Assembly (NCBI RefSeq): GCF_016745095.1 | Contig: NZ_CP067087.1 | Location: 2,716,501-2,780,500, forward strand | Length of the DNA: 64,000 nucleotides | Source of the DNA: Croceicoccus sp. YJ47 | GTDB taxonomy: Bacteria; Pseudomonadota; Alphaproteobacteria; Sphingomonadales; Sphingomonadaceae | Direction of reading: 5' to 3' | Part shown: positions 35,210 through 46,000 of the stretch, piece by piece | How positions within the stretch are numbered: position 1 is the stretch's first letter | How the letters are laid out: the number at the start of each line of letters is the position of its first letter | Made by a program: the position numbers and the translations under genes | Notes under the pieces: model-generated | Told to the model about the DNA's origin: nothing | The model's database searches: none | Seen by the model: the letters and a program-made list of their open reading frames with translations, nothing else

Positions 35210-35224
35210 TTACCCTATAGGTAA
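35210..35224. promoter_or_regulatory. MerR-type operator candidate between thiolase and merR
   Basis: TTACC-CTATA-GGTAA, a 5-base inverted repeat with a 5-base centre, 81 bases upstream of the thiolase start and 148 upstream of the merR start. The arms resemble the TTTACG-type sites of LiuR-like MerR regulators of acyl-CoA genes. It is the only clear dyad in this 242-base region. Confidence 0.45.
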
Positions 35225-35371
35225 ACCATCAGGGCAGGGTTTTTCAACCCCCCACTTTTGCGGAGAATGGCCATCGTAAAACACGCCTTCCCAAACGGCT
35301 CGCGACCCTGCAACAAGGCAACGGACGGGATCGGACGCGGGTTCCGGTATGCGGGAGAGGGGAACGAAAGC

Positions 35372-35758
35372 TTGGCCGACACCAATCCATTGCGCGGCAT
35401 TCAGGATGTCGCCGACAGTCTGGGCGTGACGACGCGCACGCTGCGCTTTTACGAGGACAAGGGGCTGGTGCAGCCGGTCCGCGTCGGGGGCACGCGCGTG
35501 TATGCCCGCCGCGATGTCGCGCGCCTGCAACTGATCCTGCGAGGCAAGCGGCTGGGTTTCTCGCTCCGGGAGATCGAGGAATTTCTCGACCTGTATGACG
35601 CCGATCCGCAGCATGTCGAACAGATGCGCCGCCTCTCCGAACGCTGCGCCGAAAGGATCGAGGAGCTTGAGGCGCAGCGTGTCGCACTCGATCAGACGCT
35701 GCGCGAACTGAAGGAAATGGAGAAGCAGGCCCGCGCCCGCATTCCCGAGGGGCAGTGA
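35372..35758 (+). CDS. MerR family regulator of the beta-oxidation operon
   Basis: A 128-residue MerR protein: helix-turn-helix and wing at 8-75 (IQDVADSLGVTTRTLRFYEDKGLVQPVR, written here as its parts IQDVADSLGV and RTLRFYEDKGL), then ARLQLILRGKRLGFSLREI and a coiled coil from about 85 to the end. There are no clustered Cys, so it is not a heavy-metal sensor. Family members next to fatty-acid genes respond to acyl-CoA. The start was placed at TTG 35372 (GAGAGGGGAA upstream) because the upstream in-frame part to ATG 35258 is not MerR-like. It is divergent from the thiolase operon and convergent with the RDD gene. Confidence 0.85.
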   Translation: MADTNPLRGIQDVADSLGVTTRTLRFYEDKGLVQPVRVGGTRVYARRDVARLQLILRGKRLGFSLREIEEFLDLYDADPQHVEQMRRLSERCAERIEELEAQRVALDQTLRELKEMEKQARARIPEGQ

Positions 35759-35768
35759 CGCCCGCGGT

Positions 35769-36635
35769 TCACGTTGCCCGCCGCCCATGCTTCGTATCGG
35801 TGGGGCGGCCCATCACCAGCTCGCTCTCCAGATAGGCGACGAGCGCGGCATAATAATCGTTGAGGAAAGCGGCGTCGTCCTCGCCATCGTCGGGGATTTC
35901 CGCCTTGGCCCGAATGGTGGCGGCGACGCGCGAAATGCTGTCCTCCCGCCCCTGGCGCAGCACTTTTTCAAGCGTCTGCAATTCATAGATCCCGTAAAGC
36001 CGGAGCGCGCGTTCGTCGAAACGACGCCGTGGCCCCGCATCCTGTGTCGCGGCGAGATCGGGCAGCAGTCGGGCCTCGGGCACATGCACCACCCATGTCC
36101 CGGCGAGCAGGTCGCCGATCCGCATCCGGTCGCGATTGAGCAGCGGAAAAAACAGGAAAAGCCCGCTCCACGCGAGGCCAAGCAGGCCGATCAGCGCGTC
36201 GAGATCGCTCGTCGCGGCCTCCACCGCCAGGAATTGCAGGGGGAGGAACACCTCGATCTCGCGCATGGCATTGCGCACGACGACCGCCCCGCCGGTGAGC
36301 CGGGCGCCGTCGCGCGCCACCACGCGCAGTTTCATCAGCCGTTTGCCCGGCGTCGCGCCGCGCTGACCGCTCTCGAACCCGATGAACCAGAAATTGCGGA
36401 GCAGGAAGAACCCGATCAGCCAGATGATCGCCGCCGCCTCGCCGCCGCCGCCCGACAACACCGCCGAGGCCAGGATCGTCAGGGTAATGAGCGCTACGAC
36501 GATGATCGCGGCATCGATGGCAAAGGCGATGGCCCGCTCCGATCCGCCCGCCAGCCGCAGGCGCAGGTTCACCCCCTCCGGCGTGACGAAGTCGCGGGTG
36601 CGCGAGCGATGGCGAGGGGGGCGGGCCACGTTCAT
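35769..36635 (-). CDS. RDD family membrane protein
   Basis: A 288-residue protein with an RDD domain at about 25-170: LRLAGGSERAIAFAIDAAIIV, RGATPGKRLMKLRVV and NRDRMRIGDLLAGTWVV, with three membrane segments. The C-terminal 110 residues are soluble and charged. RDD proteins are often linked to the SpoIIM/DUF58/MoxR chain; transport roles have been proposed for some. It is the last of six genes linked by 4-base overlaps, ATG 36635 overlapping the SpoIIM stop. Confidence 0.88.
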   Translation of the reverse strand: MNVARPPRHRSRTRDFVTPEGVNLRLRLAGGSERAIAFAIDAAIIVVALITLTILASAVLSGGGGEAAAIIWLIGFFLLRNFWFIGFESGQRGATPGKRLMKLRVVARDGARLTGGAVVVRNAMREIEVFLPLQFLAVEAATSDLDALIGLLGLAWSGLFLFFPLLNRDRMRIGDLLAGTWVVHVPEARLLPDLAATQDAGPRRRFDERALRLYGIYELQTLEKVLRQGREDSISRVAATIRAKAEIPDDGEDDAAFLNDYYAALVAYLESELVMGRPTDTKHGRRAT

Positions 36636-37655
36636 CGCCGTTCGGCGTCCCCACGCCGCCAGAGGTAGAAATATCCCGTCCAGAGCAGCAGCATCCCCGC
36701 CGCAATGGCATAGCGCGCGCCATCTGCGGTCACGAGCTGCCGCCCGATTCCTTCGAGCGCGCCGGCCACGATGAGCATGATGACCACCCCGCCCATGACC
36801 GGCCCGGCGGTGCGTCCCGCCACAACCGCGGCGTCCATCCGCCGCATCCCGCCGGGAAAGGCGATCGCGCGCCCGATGCGGAACCCCGCTGCCCCTGCAA
36901 GCAGGATCGCGAACAGCTCGGTCGTGCCATGGATCATCAGCCAGCCGGTCAGCTCGAACGCCAGCCCCGCCTTTGCATAGACGGCATAGAACGCGCCGAG
37001 GATCATCCCGTTGTAAAGCAGCAGCAAGGTCGTCGGCGCACCGAACGCGAAGCCAAGCGCGAAGCAGAACAGCGCGACCTGCGAATTATGGGTGAGGAGA
37101 TAGGCGGCAAACACGCTCAATCCATCCTGCTGCCGGGTATAAAGCGCGGCGCGCAGCACCTCGGCCGAGGCGCCGGGATCGCCCCCCGGCAAGCCCTTCG
37201 GGGATGAGCGCGTAGAACCATGCCGGATCGCCTGTCACCATCGCAAAACCGATGATCGCGCCCATCACGCTCAACACCAGCGCGGCGAGCGTTTCGGGGA
37301 CGATCGCGCGCACCGCACGCGGCCAGCCCGCCGCGAAAAAGCGGCGCAATTGCGCCCGGCCCGTCTCCGGCACGCCATAGACATGGAAATAGGCCCGCGT
37401 GCAAAGCTGTTCGAGAAAGGCGACAAGCGCCGTGTCGAGCGCCGTTTCACGCGCGATGGAGAGCGAGGACAGCGCCGCGCGATACAGCACGGGAAGCGCC
37501 ATCAGCTCCTCGTCCGAAAGGCTGCGGATGGAGCGTTTCTCGATCCGTTGGAGCAGCGCGTCGAGCCGCATCCACTCCGCCTCGCGCGCCTCGCGGAAGA
37601 GGGTGGAATGCGCGCGCGCCGGGCTGGAGGCGGGGGCGGGGAGGGATACGCTCAC
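36632..37655 (-). pseudogene. Stage II sporulation M (SpoIIM/DUF95) family membrane protein, frameshifted
   Basis: The first part (ATG 37655; [31 protein letters not shown], to FYALIPEGLAGG) and the second part (DPGASAEVLRAALYTRQQDG, LTHNSQVALFCFALGFAFG, to the C-terminus) lie in different frames. Removing one base from the CCCCCC run at 37182-37187 (plus strand) joins them into a 340-residue membrane protein of the SpoIIM-like family. Its neighbours on both sides overlap by four bases and are intact. It is a candidate for a sequencing error. The family's role in non-sporulating bacteria is unknown. Confidence 0.82.
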
Positions 37656-38965
37656 AACCGGTTCTCCCGCTTCATGACGAGATACGCCTCGACCAGCCGC
37701 TCGGCCACATTTTCATGCCCGGCCTCGACCACCTCGACGCCGAGCTGGCGCAGCTGCGTGAGGACCAGCAACCGTTCGCGCAGCAGCGCATCGGCGGTGA
37801 CCGCCCGCGCAATATCGTCCGCCGTATCGGGCCGCGCGCCGGCCATGCTCTCCAGCTCCTCATCCCGCAATACGACGACCATCAACACGTGCCTGCGCAT
37901 GATCTGCGCGGCGGAGCGCAGCAGAAAGCCTGCCGCTATGGCGTCGGTAAACTCCGTCATCAACACGATGAGCGAACGCCGGTGCACCCGCCCGGACAAT
38001 TCGGATAGCGCCAGCGTGTAATTGGTCTCCTGTCCCGAATAGTCGATGCGGGCGGCGACCTGCTGCAACTGTGCGAAGGCGGACGGGTCGCCGACGAAAC
38101 CGCTCGTCACCCGGGGCCGTGCGTCAAAGCCGAAGAACGCAACCCGGTCGCCCAGCCGAAGCGCGAGCCAGGCATTCAGCAATGCCGCCGAAACCGCCCG
38201 GTCGATGCGCGGCATGCCGGCGACGGGGTCGGTCATCTGCCGCCCCGCATCGATGGCAAAGACGATCTGATTGTTGCGTTCGGTGCGATATTCGCGGGCA
38301 TGCAGCGCGTGGTGCCGGGCCGAGTGTTTCCAGTCGATCGCGCGCCGGTCCATGCCGGGCCGGAATTCGACGAGGCTGTCGAAATCGGACCCTTCGCCGC
38401 GCAGCATCTGCGTGACCATGCCGTTATGCTGAACCCGGTCGAACATGCGCGGTCCGTTGCGCCGGGCGGTTTCGATGTCGGGCAGAACGGCGGTTTCGCC
38501 ATCGGCGTCATGCACCATCTGTTTCCAGCACAGCCCCATCGGCCCGGTCCAGCGCAGCCACACCCGGCGCCCCGCGATCAATCCGCGCCTCTGCGGCCGC
38601 AACGCAAGCGCAGCGCTCGCCTCGCTTACCGAAGGGGTGAGCGTGCGGGAAGCTCCGTCCACCGCTTCCGCATGCTGGGGAAGCCCGAGTGAAAGCTCCA
38701 CCGTATCGGGCGCCTTGCCGGCAAAGCGCAAGGTGACCACCGCGTCGAAAGCATGTCCGACCGACACGGTTTCCGGCATGGCGACATCGACGGACAGCGT
38801 GCGGCGCGACGGCGTTATAATCGCATCTATCGCCATCAACGCCGCCACCGCCACCGGCAACAACAGCCCCGCCGCCCATGCCCCCGGCCACAGCACCGCA
38901 ATACACAGCGCCAGCGGAAGCCCCGCCGCCGCCGCAATCAACGCGCGCCGGGTGGGGTAGATCAA
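37652..38965 (-). CDS. DUF58 domain protein
   Basis: A 437-residue protein with two N-terminal membrane segments ([35 protein letters not shown]), a beta-rich middle part and the DUF58 motif [18 protein letters not shown] followed by [13 protein letters not shown] von Willebrand A-like fold follows, with the degenerate metal site [14 protein letters not shown]58 proteins accompany MoxR ATPases and may be chaperone clients or adaptors. Both ends overlap neighbours by four bases. Confidence 0.9.
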   Translation of the reverse strand: MIYPTRRALIAAAAGLPLALCIAVLWPGAWAAGLLLPVAVAALMAIDAIITPSRRTLSVDVAMPETVSVGHAFDAVVTLRFAGKAPDTVELSLGLPQHAEAVDGASRTLTPSVSEASAALALRPQRRGLIAGRRVWLRWTGPMGLCWKQMVHDADGETAVLPDIETARRNGPRMFDRVQHNGMVTQMLRGEGSDFDSLVEFRPGMDRRAIDWKHSARHHALHAREYRTERNNQIVFAIDAGRQMTDPVAGMPRIDRAVSAALLNAWLALRLGDRVAFFGFDARPRVTSGFVGDPSAFAQLQQVAARIDYSGQETNYTLALSELSGRVHRRSLIVLMTEFTDAIAAGFLLRSAAQIMRRHVLMVVVLRDEELESMAGARPDTADDIARAVTADALLRERLLVLTQLRQLGVEVVEAGHENVAERLVEAYLVMKRENRL

Positions 38966-39918
38966 CGCGGCGCCTCGATTGCATCGATGATGGAACGGAC
39001 CACGTCCTCGACCGCGCGGCCCTCGATCTGTGCCGACGGCGACAGTTGCAGGCGGTGCCGCAGCAGCGCGGGGGCGAGCGCCTTCACATCGTCGGGAATG
39101 ACGAAATCGCGCCCGTCAATCGCGGCATGCGCCCGCGCTGCCCCGGCCAGCATCGCGCCCGCACGCGGGGACGCCCCGCCGTCGAGATCGGCGGAATCGC
39201 GCGATCCGCGGATCAGCCGCGCAATATAATCCACCACCTCTTCCGCCAGGCGCACCTCGCGCACCGCGGCGACGGCGGCGCCGATGGCATCCCCGTCCGC
39301 GACGCGTTCGACCCCCCATGCCTGCGGCGACATGTTGGCATCGCGTGCGCCATGCCCGGCGATGATGCGCAATTCTTCGTCGTAGTCGGGATAGCCGACG
39401 ACCTGCTTGAACAGGAAACGGTCGTTCTGCGCCTCCGGCAGCGGATAGACGCCCTGCTGCTCAATCGGGTTCTGCGTCGCGATCACGGTAAAGCGCGGGC
39501 CGAGATCCATCGTTTCGCCGTCGATGGTGACGTGCCGTTCCTGCATTGCCTCCAGCAAGGCGGCCTGCGTCTTGGGCGGGGTGCGGTTGATTTCGTCGGC
39601 GAGCAGGAGATCGGTAAAGATCGGACCGCGCGTGAGGGTAAAGCTGCTCGTCTGGAAATTGAACAGGTTGGCGCCGATGATATCCGCCGGCATCAGGTCG
39701 GGCGTGAATTGTATGCGCCCGAAATCCATCCCGCTGGCCCGCGCAAAGCTGTGGGCGAGCAGGGTCTTGGCCGTGCCGGGCGGCCCTTCGAGCAGGATGT
39801 GCCCCCGCGAAAACAGCGCGATCAGCATGAGACGAACCGTCTCGTCCTGACCGACGACGGCCTTGCCGACCTCGGCCCTTATCGCGCCGGACAGTGCCTG
39901 CAATTCGTCAATGGTCAA
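38962..39918 (-). CDS. MoxR family AAA+ ATPase
   Basis: A 318-residue AAA+ ATPase: Walker A GPPGTAKT (about 44-51), Walker [10 protein letters not shown], sensor-1 region [22 protein letters not shown] (shown as [10 protein letters not shown] and PLPEAQ), and the lid domain with [18 protein letters not shown]. MoxR proteins act as chaperones that insert cofactors or mature complexes, usually with vWA-domain partners. Here the DUF58 protein is the likely partner. The chain is DUF4129-DUF4350-MoxR-DUF58-SpoIIM-RDD. Confidence 0.94.
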   Translation of the reverse strand: MTIDELQALSGAIRAEVGKAVVGQDETVRLMLIALFSRGHILLEGPPGTAKTLLAHSFARASGMDFGRIQFTPDLMPADIIGANLFNFQTSSFTLTRGPIFTDLLLADEINRTPPKTQAALLEAMQERHVTIDGETMDLGPRFTVIATQNPIEQQGVYPLPEAQNDRFLFKQVVGYPDYDEELRIIAGHGARDANMSPQAWGVERVADGDAIGAAVAAVREVRLAEEVVDYIARLIRGSRDSADLDGGASPRAGAMLAGAARAHAAIDGRDFVIPDDVKALAPALLRHRLQLSPSAQIEGRAVEDVVRSIIDAIEAPR

Positions 39919-41231
39919 GACGTCTTCTCCCGTTTCCAGTCATCGAGGGCGCGCGCCGCGGACAGCAGCTCCGCATCGTTGTCCGCCGCCGCGGCACGTG
40001 CGGCAAGGGCGGTGAAATCGTCCCGGCGGTTCATCCGGTCGAGCCGGGCGTCGAGCGCCTCGCCCCGGACATGCGCGGGTATGGCGAACATCCGCCGCGC
40101 CTGTAACCGGATCGCATCGGCATAGCGCGTGCCGAGCCGGTGCGTGCGGTTCGCCTTGCGCATCATGGCGGCGCTGCTGTCGGCGAGCGCGGCCTTGCCG
40201 AAGGGCAGCGCGCGGGCACGTGCCACAGGCTCGCCAAACGGGGCGAGGGCGCGCAGGCCGACCATCGCCATCAGCACGAGCAGGCCCAGCGTCATGGCCA
40301 GCAGCGGCGGTTCGAACAGCAGGCGCAGGGGGCTGGCCGTGACGGCAAAGCCATTGCGCGTGACGTCGAACATCAACATGCCGGTCGCATCGTCGGGGTC
40401 GCGCGAACCATCCGCCTGCAAGATGTCGAGCAGGGCGAGGGCGGCCCGTGCATTGGCCGCGTCGCGCATGCCGATATTGTTGATGAGATCCGGGTCCGAA
40501 AGCACGAAAAGATGCCCGACCCGGCCCAGCACGATCCCGCCGCGCCCATCGGTGATGAGCGGTTCGAACACGCGGTCGCGCGCATCGGTAAGGGCACCCG
40601 GGCGGTCCCCATCGGCGTTCTCGTCCCCATCGGGATCCTTTTCACCGGTCTCCTCGTCGCTCGCGAAACGATCGTTCACCAAAACCTGGAGCATGCGCGG
40701 CGCATCGAAGCGGACCTCTTGCGAAAGCCCCGATACCGCCAGCGGTTCGCCATTCATGGAGCGGCGTTCGATCTCGTAGCGTATCGCCGGGGCGAGCACG
40801 GTTTCCGGATCTTCGGTATCGAGGGGGCCGGGCGTGCTGGTCCAGCCGTCACGCTCTTGCAAGGGTTCGATCTGCCATTTGGGAAACACGACGAGCGTGG
40901 GCCGGCCCCGGTTCGTGCTTTCGCCAAGATTGGTATAGCCGCTTTCGGGGGTGAGGATGAGCAGGCCGTCGCCATCCCATTGCCGGTCGTTGCGGACCAG
41001 CACGGGCGCCCGCCCCGTCGCCTCCGCCAACAGGAACAGCCCGCGAAACCCCACCGCGCTATTGGAAAGCGCATTGGCCCGCCCGTTATCCAGTCCCCGC
41101 CGTTCGGGCGCATAGGCCGCCAGCAGCAGGAGCAGCACGAAGCCCAGCACCCCCGCCCCGACGAGAAGGACGACGGCCCCCCGGCGAAAAGGGCTGCGTT
41201 GCGCGGCATGGCCGATCGCGATGTCGCTCAT
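39915..41231 (-). CDS. DUF4350 domain membrane protein
   Basis: A 438-residue protein with a membrane segment near residues 18-40 ([22 protein letters not shown] region) and a second near 320-340 ([20 protein letters not shown]). The DUF4350 domain lies between ([45 protein letters not shown]). An acidic stretch ([18 protein letters not shown]) is inserted at about 190. The family is regularly found with MoxR/DUF58 genes. Its role is unknown. Confidence 0.85.
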   Translation of the reverse strand: MSDIAIGHAAQRSPFRRGAVVLLVGAGVLGFVLLLLLAAYAPERRGLDNGRANALSNSAVGFRGLFLLAEATGRAPVLVRNDRQWDGDGLLILTPESGYTNLGESTNRGRPTLVVFPKWQIEPLQERDGWTSTPGPLDTEDPETVLAPAIRYEIERRSMNGEPLAVSGLSQEVRFDAPRMLQVLVNDRFASDEETGEKDPDGDENADGDRPGALTDARDRVFEPLITDGRGGIVLGRVGHLFVLSDPDLINNIGMRDAANARAALALLDILQADGSRDPDDATGMLMFDVTRNGFAVTASPLRLLFEPPLLAMTLGLLVLMAMVGLRALAPFGEPVARARALPFGKAALADSSAAMMRKANRTHRLGTRYADAIRLQARRMFAIPAHVRGEALDARLDRMNRRDDFTALAARAAAADNDAELLSAARALDDWKREKTS

Positions 41232-41929
41232 CGCGCGTCATCCGAGGGAAGGGCGAAGCCGGCATAGGCATCCCGCGCCCGGCTCCAGTCCGACAGCGAC
41301 AGCGCCCGCCCGCCGAACAGGCTGCGTTCGACGAGGCCCGCGATCTGTGCGAACGCGCCGCGCGCCGCGGGGGGAAGGGCAGGCGCCCCGGCGAGATCGC
41401 GGCTGGTCGAGGACGGGCGCACCGCGCCGGGCCGCCACCGGGCCATATCCTCCACGCTGCGCAGGAGCAGCCGGTGTACCGCCTCGCCATAGCGGCCATC
41501 GGCGGCGAGCCGATCCGCCTCGTTCAGCCAGGCGCGGGCCGGCTCCTCCGCCGGGATCCAGCCCTCGTCATCCTCCGTGCCCGCATCGCGGCCCGCGCGC
41601 CGGGGCCAACGCCACGCCCCCGACCGAATGCGCGCCGCCACGATCCACACGGCGAGGATCGCGAGCGCCGCGAGCAGCACGGCAAGCAGCACCCGTGCAT
41701 AGGGCGCCTCCGGAAGCCATGAAAACAGCCACATGATCGCGGTGCCGATCGTTTCCAGCGCATCGGCAATGGCGCGCCCCACTGCGCGAAGCCATTCGGG
41801 CGTGGTGGGCGGCTCGGTCGCCGGGCCGAAGGAGAATTGAACCTCGCCCCCGTTCACGAGTTCGCGATGCGCTTCGCGAAACGTCGCGTCGCCCATCGAC
41901 GGGTCGGGCGCCCCTGATGCTGATGCCAT
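41228..41929 (-). CDS. DUF4129 domain membrane protein
   Basis: A 233-residue protein with one strong membrane segment (VLLAVLLAALAILAVWIVAA, about 78-98) and a C-terminal DUF4129 domain (AWLNEADRLAADGRYGEAVHRLLLRS, shown in part; ending DWSRARDAYAGFALP). It heads the six-gene chain. The start was placed at ATG 41929 (ASASGAPDPS); two further in-frame ATGs upstream (41965, 41977) are possible but would extend into the divergent promoter region. Confidence 0.83.
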   Translation of the reverse strand: MASASGAPDPSMGDATFREAHRELVNGGEVQFSFGPATEPPTTPEWLRAVGRAIADALETIGTAIMWLFSWLPEAPYARVLLAVLLAALAILAVWIVAARIRSGAWRWPRRAGRDAGTEDDEGWIPAEEPARAWLNEADRLAADGRYGEAVHRLLLRSVEDMARWRPGAVRPSSTSRDLAGAPALPPAARGAFAQIAGLVERSLFGGRALSLSDWSRARDAYAGFALPSDDAR

Positions 41930-42101
41930 GAAAAACGCGCCCCGATGGTCTGTGGTCCGGCCCATGCACCTCGCCATCGGCGCAGAGTAGCCGATGCCGC
42001 GCCGGGTTCAAGTGCGGGCATCCGATGCCCCACCGCAATTATCGCTGGACAGCCGGCGGCCTGCTTGGCACCCGATGGGGATTATCTTGGGGGAGCAGCG
42101 C

Positions 42102-42899
42102 GTGACGGACGAAATGGCGGTCGGGGACTATCGGGCGCAGGGGCATCTTTCCATTGGTGACGCGCTGAAATCCGTGCCGCGTGCGTTGCGCCGCGATGGC
42201 GCGACCCTGCTTGCTCTCACACTCGTTTTCGGGGCGGTGCCTCTTTTCGTGTGGAGCCTGTTCGAGGCGCGCATTGCGGGCGGTGTCGGCGATGATGACG
42301 GGTACGGGGTCATCGGCGCGGTGGCGATCGCCTATCTCGTGAACCTCGCCTCCTATCTCCTGGTGCAGGCCGCGCTGGTGCAGGCGAGCTACCGGTCGCT
42401 GCGCGGGGAGCGTGCGGCGTTCGGGCAGAGCATCGCCGGTGCCGCCTCGGTCGTGCTGCCGCTGCTCGGTTTCCTGATCCTCTACATCTTGGGCATTTTC
42501 GGCGGGTTCATGCTGTTCATCGTGCCGGGGATCGTGCTCATGGTCATGTGGTCGGTCGCGGTGCCCGCCCTCGTGCTCGAACGCAGCGGCGTGATCGGGG
42601 CGTTCGGCCGCAGCCGCCGACTGACGAAGGGGCATCGCTGGTCGATTTTCGGACTGTTCCTGCTGTTGTTCGTGGCGTCGATGGTCGGGGGCGGCATTCT
42701 GGGCGCCGCGATCCTGATGTTCATGGGGGCACCGGACGCGGTGTCGGGATCGGGTTTGTGGGTGGCCGCCGCGATCAATGGCCTGATTACCGGCCTCGTC
42801 AACATGGTCGGCGCGATCCTCGTGACCGCACTCTTCATACAATTGCGCGAGTTGGAGGAAGGGCCGGATGTGGCGGAGCTGGAGGATATCTTTTCCTGA
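42102..42899 (+). CDS. Multi-span membrane protein of unknown function
   Basis: A 265-residue protein with about six membrane segments: LLALTLVFGAVPLFVWSLF, VIGAVAIAYLVNLASYLLV, VVLPLLGFLILYILGIFGG, FMLFIVPGIVLMVMWSVAV, WSIFGLFLLLFVASMVGG and a final one near 235. VPALVLERSGVIGAFGRSRRLTKGH after the fourth resembles the conserved loop of glycerophosphodiesterase-membrane-domain/YciC-like proteins. GTG 42102 has GGGGGAG upstream and the preceding frame looks non-coding. It is divergent from the DUF4129 chain. Confidence 0.75.
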   Translation: MTDEMAVGDYRAQGHLSIGDALKSVPRALRRDGATLLALTLVFGAVPLFVWSLFEARIAGGVGDDDGYGVIGAVAIAYLVNLASYLLVQAALVQASYRSLRGERAAFGQSIAGAASVVLPLLGFLILYILGIFGGFMLFIVPGIVLMVMWSVAVPALVLERSGVIGAFGRSRRLTKGHRWSIFGLFLLLFVASMVGGGILGAAILMFMGAPDAVSGSGLWVAAAINGLITGLVNMVGAILVTALFIQLRELEEGPDVAELEDIFS

Positions 42900-42960
42900 G
42901 GTTCGGTGTTTTTACCCAAACTGCGGGCTTTCCGGATGATCGCGCCTGCATCGCCAATGT

Positions 42961-42998
42961 GAAAAGCGCCGCGCCCCCATCGGGACGCGGCGCTTTTC
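42961..42998. terminator. Bidirectional intrinsic terminator between membrane protein and putA
   Basis: A 13-bp perfect stem: GAAAAGCGCCGCG (42961-42973) with CGCGGCGCTTTTC (42986-42998), around a 12-base loop. The T run on one side and the A run on the other make it a classical Rho-independent terminator in both directions, between convergent genes. Confidence 0.9.
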
Positions 42999-43018
42999 GT
43001 AGGCTCCGGTTGGCGCGA

Positions 43019-46000
43019 TCAGCCCAGCATCATCAGGCTGGCATTGCCGCCCGCCGCGGTGGTGTCGATGGAGGTGGATACCTCCTCCAGCATCCAGTCC
43101 ACGTGCCATGCCCCCCCTTCGAGACATTCGCGCGGGGTCGCCGCCTGCGTAAGCAGGATCGGCCCGTCCATCTTCGCGATTTCGCGCTGAAGCTCCTTGA
43201 CCCTGTCGGCGTCGCCTTCGATGAGCGCGCCGGCAAAGCCCAGGCCAAGATCCTGCGACACGTGCCGCTGCACGCTTTGCGGCAGGTCGGCGGGTAGCTC
43301 CACCTCGCTGTCGAAGACGGCCACGCCGCCCGCCGCGATCACGGCGGCAAGTTGCCCCAGCATGCCACGCCGCGTTTCGGGCAGGCAGAGGATGCGGCCG
43401 CGGCTATGGAGGGCATAGAGGTTCTGCTCGCCCACCGGGCCGGGCAGTTCCAGTTCCACGCCTAGCGCCGATTGCCAGCCATAGGTCTTGGCCCGGCGCG
43501 CGGTGCCCTGCTCGCCATTTTCATGGAGCCATTTGCCGTAATCGAGCAGCGCCGTATCCCCGCGCACGGCAAAGGGATGCTCCATCACCGGCGGATTCTT
43601 GACCAGCCGGCGAAGGTAGAGCGGCCCGCCCGCCTTCGGCCCGGTGCCCGAAAGCCCGCGCGCGCCGAACGGCTGCACGCCGACGATGGCGCCGATCTGG
43701 TTGCGATTGACGTAGACATTGCCGACCTTGATCCGCTTCACCACGTGGGCGACGCGCTCGTCCATCCGCGTGTGCAGGCCGAAGGTCAGGCCATAGCCTG
43801 TATCGTTGATCGCATCGATCATCGCGTCGAGCTGATGCGCCTTGAACCGCACGACGTGCAGGACCGGGCCGAACACCTCGCGGGTCAGCATCGCCATATT
43901 GTCGATCTCGATGATCGTGGGCGCGACGAACGTGCCGTGGGCGGTATCGTCCGGCATGGAAAGGCGGTGCACCCGGCATCCCTTGGCTTCCATCTCGGCG
44001 ATGTGCTTTTCGATGCCGTCCTTCGCCTCGGCGCTGATGACCGGGCCGATGTCGTTCGACAACCGGTCGGTCGAGCCGATGCGCAATTCCTGCAACGCAC
44101 CCTTCAACATGTCGAGCGTGTTGTCCGCGATCGAATCCTGGAGGCACAGCACGCGAAGCGCCGAACACCGCTGTCCCGCGCTGTCGAAGGCGGAACCGAT
44201 GACATCGCCAACGACCTGCTCCGGAAGCGCGGTGGAATCGACGATCATCGCGTTCTGCCCGCCGGTTTCCGCGATGAGCGGGATCGGCTTGCCCTCGGGC
44301 GAAAGCCGGTCGGCGAGCTGTTTCTGAATGATGCGCGCGACTTCGGTGGAGCCTGTGAACATCACGCCCGCCACCTCCGGCGACCCGATGAGCGCGGCGC
44401 CCGTTTCGCCAAACCCCGGCATCAGTTGCAGCGCATCGCGCGGGATGCCCGCCTCGTGCAGCATGCGCACCGCTTCGGCAGCGATGAGCGGCGTTTCCTC
44501 CGCCGGTTTCGCCACGACCGTGTTCCCGCCGATCAACGCCGCGGCAACCTGCCCGGTGAAGATCGCCATGGGGAAGTTCCACGGGCTGATGCAGACCACA
44601 GGGCCGAGCGGCTTCTGCCCCTCGTCGAAAATCTCGCGCGCCTGCATCGCGTAATAGCGCAGGAAGTCGATCGCCTCGCGCACCTCGGCAATGCCGTTCA
44701 GCACGGATTTGCCCGCCTCCCGGACCAGCAGGCCGAGCAGTTCGGGCATGCGTTCCTGCATCGCGTCCGCCGCCCGTTCGAGCATGTCGGCACGATGCGA
44801 AAGCGGCACCTCGTTCCATTTCGACGCCGCCGCACGCGCCATCGCGGCGGTAGCGACTTCGGGGGAGGCGACCCGCATGTGGCCCACAACGTCGCGGTGG
44901 TCGGCAGGGTTGAGCACCTCGACCGGATCGCTCGTGTCGCCGTCGGCAAATGCGGTCCATGTCCGCTTCGCGCTGGCGATCATCGCGTCGGTCATGGCGG
45001 CAAGGTCACGCTCGTCCGAGATGTCCATCCCGTCGGAATTGCGCCGCTCGCCATAAATGTCCTTGGGCAGCGAAATACGATCGTGCAGCCGGCCCGGCAT
45101 GGGCATGTCGCGCACGATCTTCACCGGATCGACGACCAGCTCGGACGCCGGCACCGCAGGATCGGAAATGCGATTGACGAAGGACGAATTCGCCCCGTTT
45201 TCGAGCAGGCGCCGCACCAGATAGGCGAGCAGCGTTTCATGCGTGCCGACGGGTGCGTAAATGCGGCAGGGCCGGTTCAGCTTGTCCGCGCCGACGACCT
45301 GTTCATAGAGCGGTTCGCCCATGCCGTGCAGGCACTGAAACTCGTAATCGCCGAATTCGAAATCGTCCGGCCCCGCCATGTGGTAAATCGCGGCCAGCGA
45401 TTGCGCATTATGCGTCGCGAATTGCGGGAACACGACATCCTTGTGCTCCAGCAGTTTTTTCGCGCACGCGAGGAAGGACACGTCGGTGTGCAGCTTGCGC
45501 GTGAAGACGGGAAAATCGTCCAGCCCTTCGACCTGGCTCTGCTTGATCTCCGCGTCCCAGTAGGCGCCCTTGACCAGCCGGATCATGATGCGGCGGTCGG
45601 ACCGTTTGGCAAGGTCGACGATCCAGTCGAGGACGTAGAACGCCCGCTTCCCGAACGCCTGCACCACGAAACCCAGCCCGTTCCACCCGGCCAGATCCGG
45701 ATGCACGGCCAGCGATTCCAGAATGTCGAGCGAGAGTTCGAGCCGGTCCGCTTCCTCCGCATCGATGTTGAGACCGATGTCGTAATGTTTCGCTAGGCGC
45801 GCGAGTTCGATCACCTTGGGCAGCATCTCGTCCATGACGCGATCGGCCTGCGCGCGTTCGTAGCGCGGGTGGAGCGCCGAAAGCTTGATCGAAATGCCCG
45901 CGCCTTCGTAGATGCCGCGCCCGTTCGCCGCCTTGCCGATGGCGTGGATGGCGGTTTCGTAATCGCGGAAATAGCCTTCCGCGCCCTTCATCGTGGCGGC

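Noticed and set aside
35258-35371. Upstream ATG start for the MerR gene
   Set aside because: The 38 added residues are not MerR-like and the divergent promoter and dyad would need to overlap coding sequence more closely. TTG 35372 has a ribosome site.
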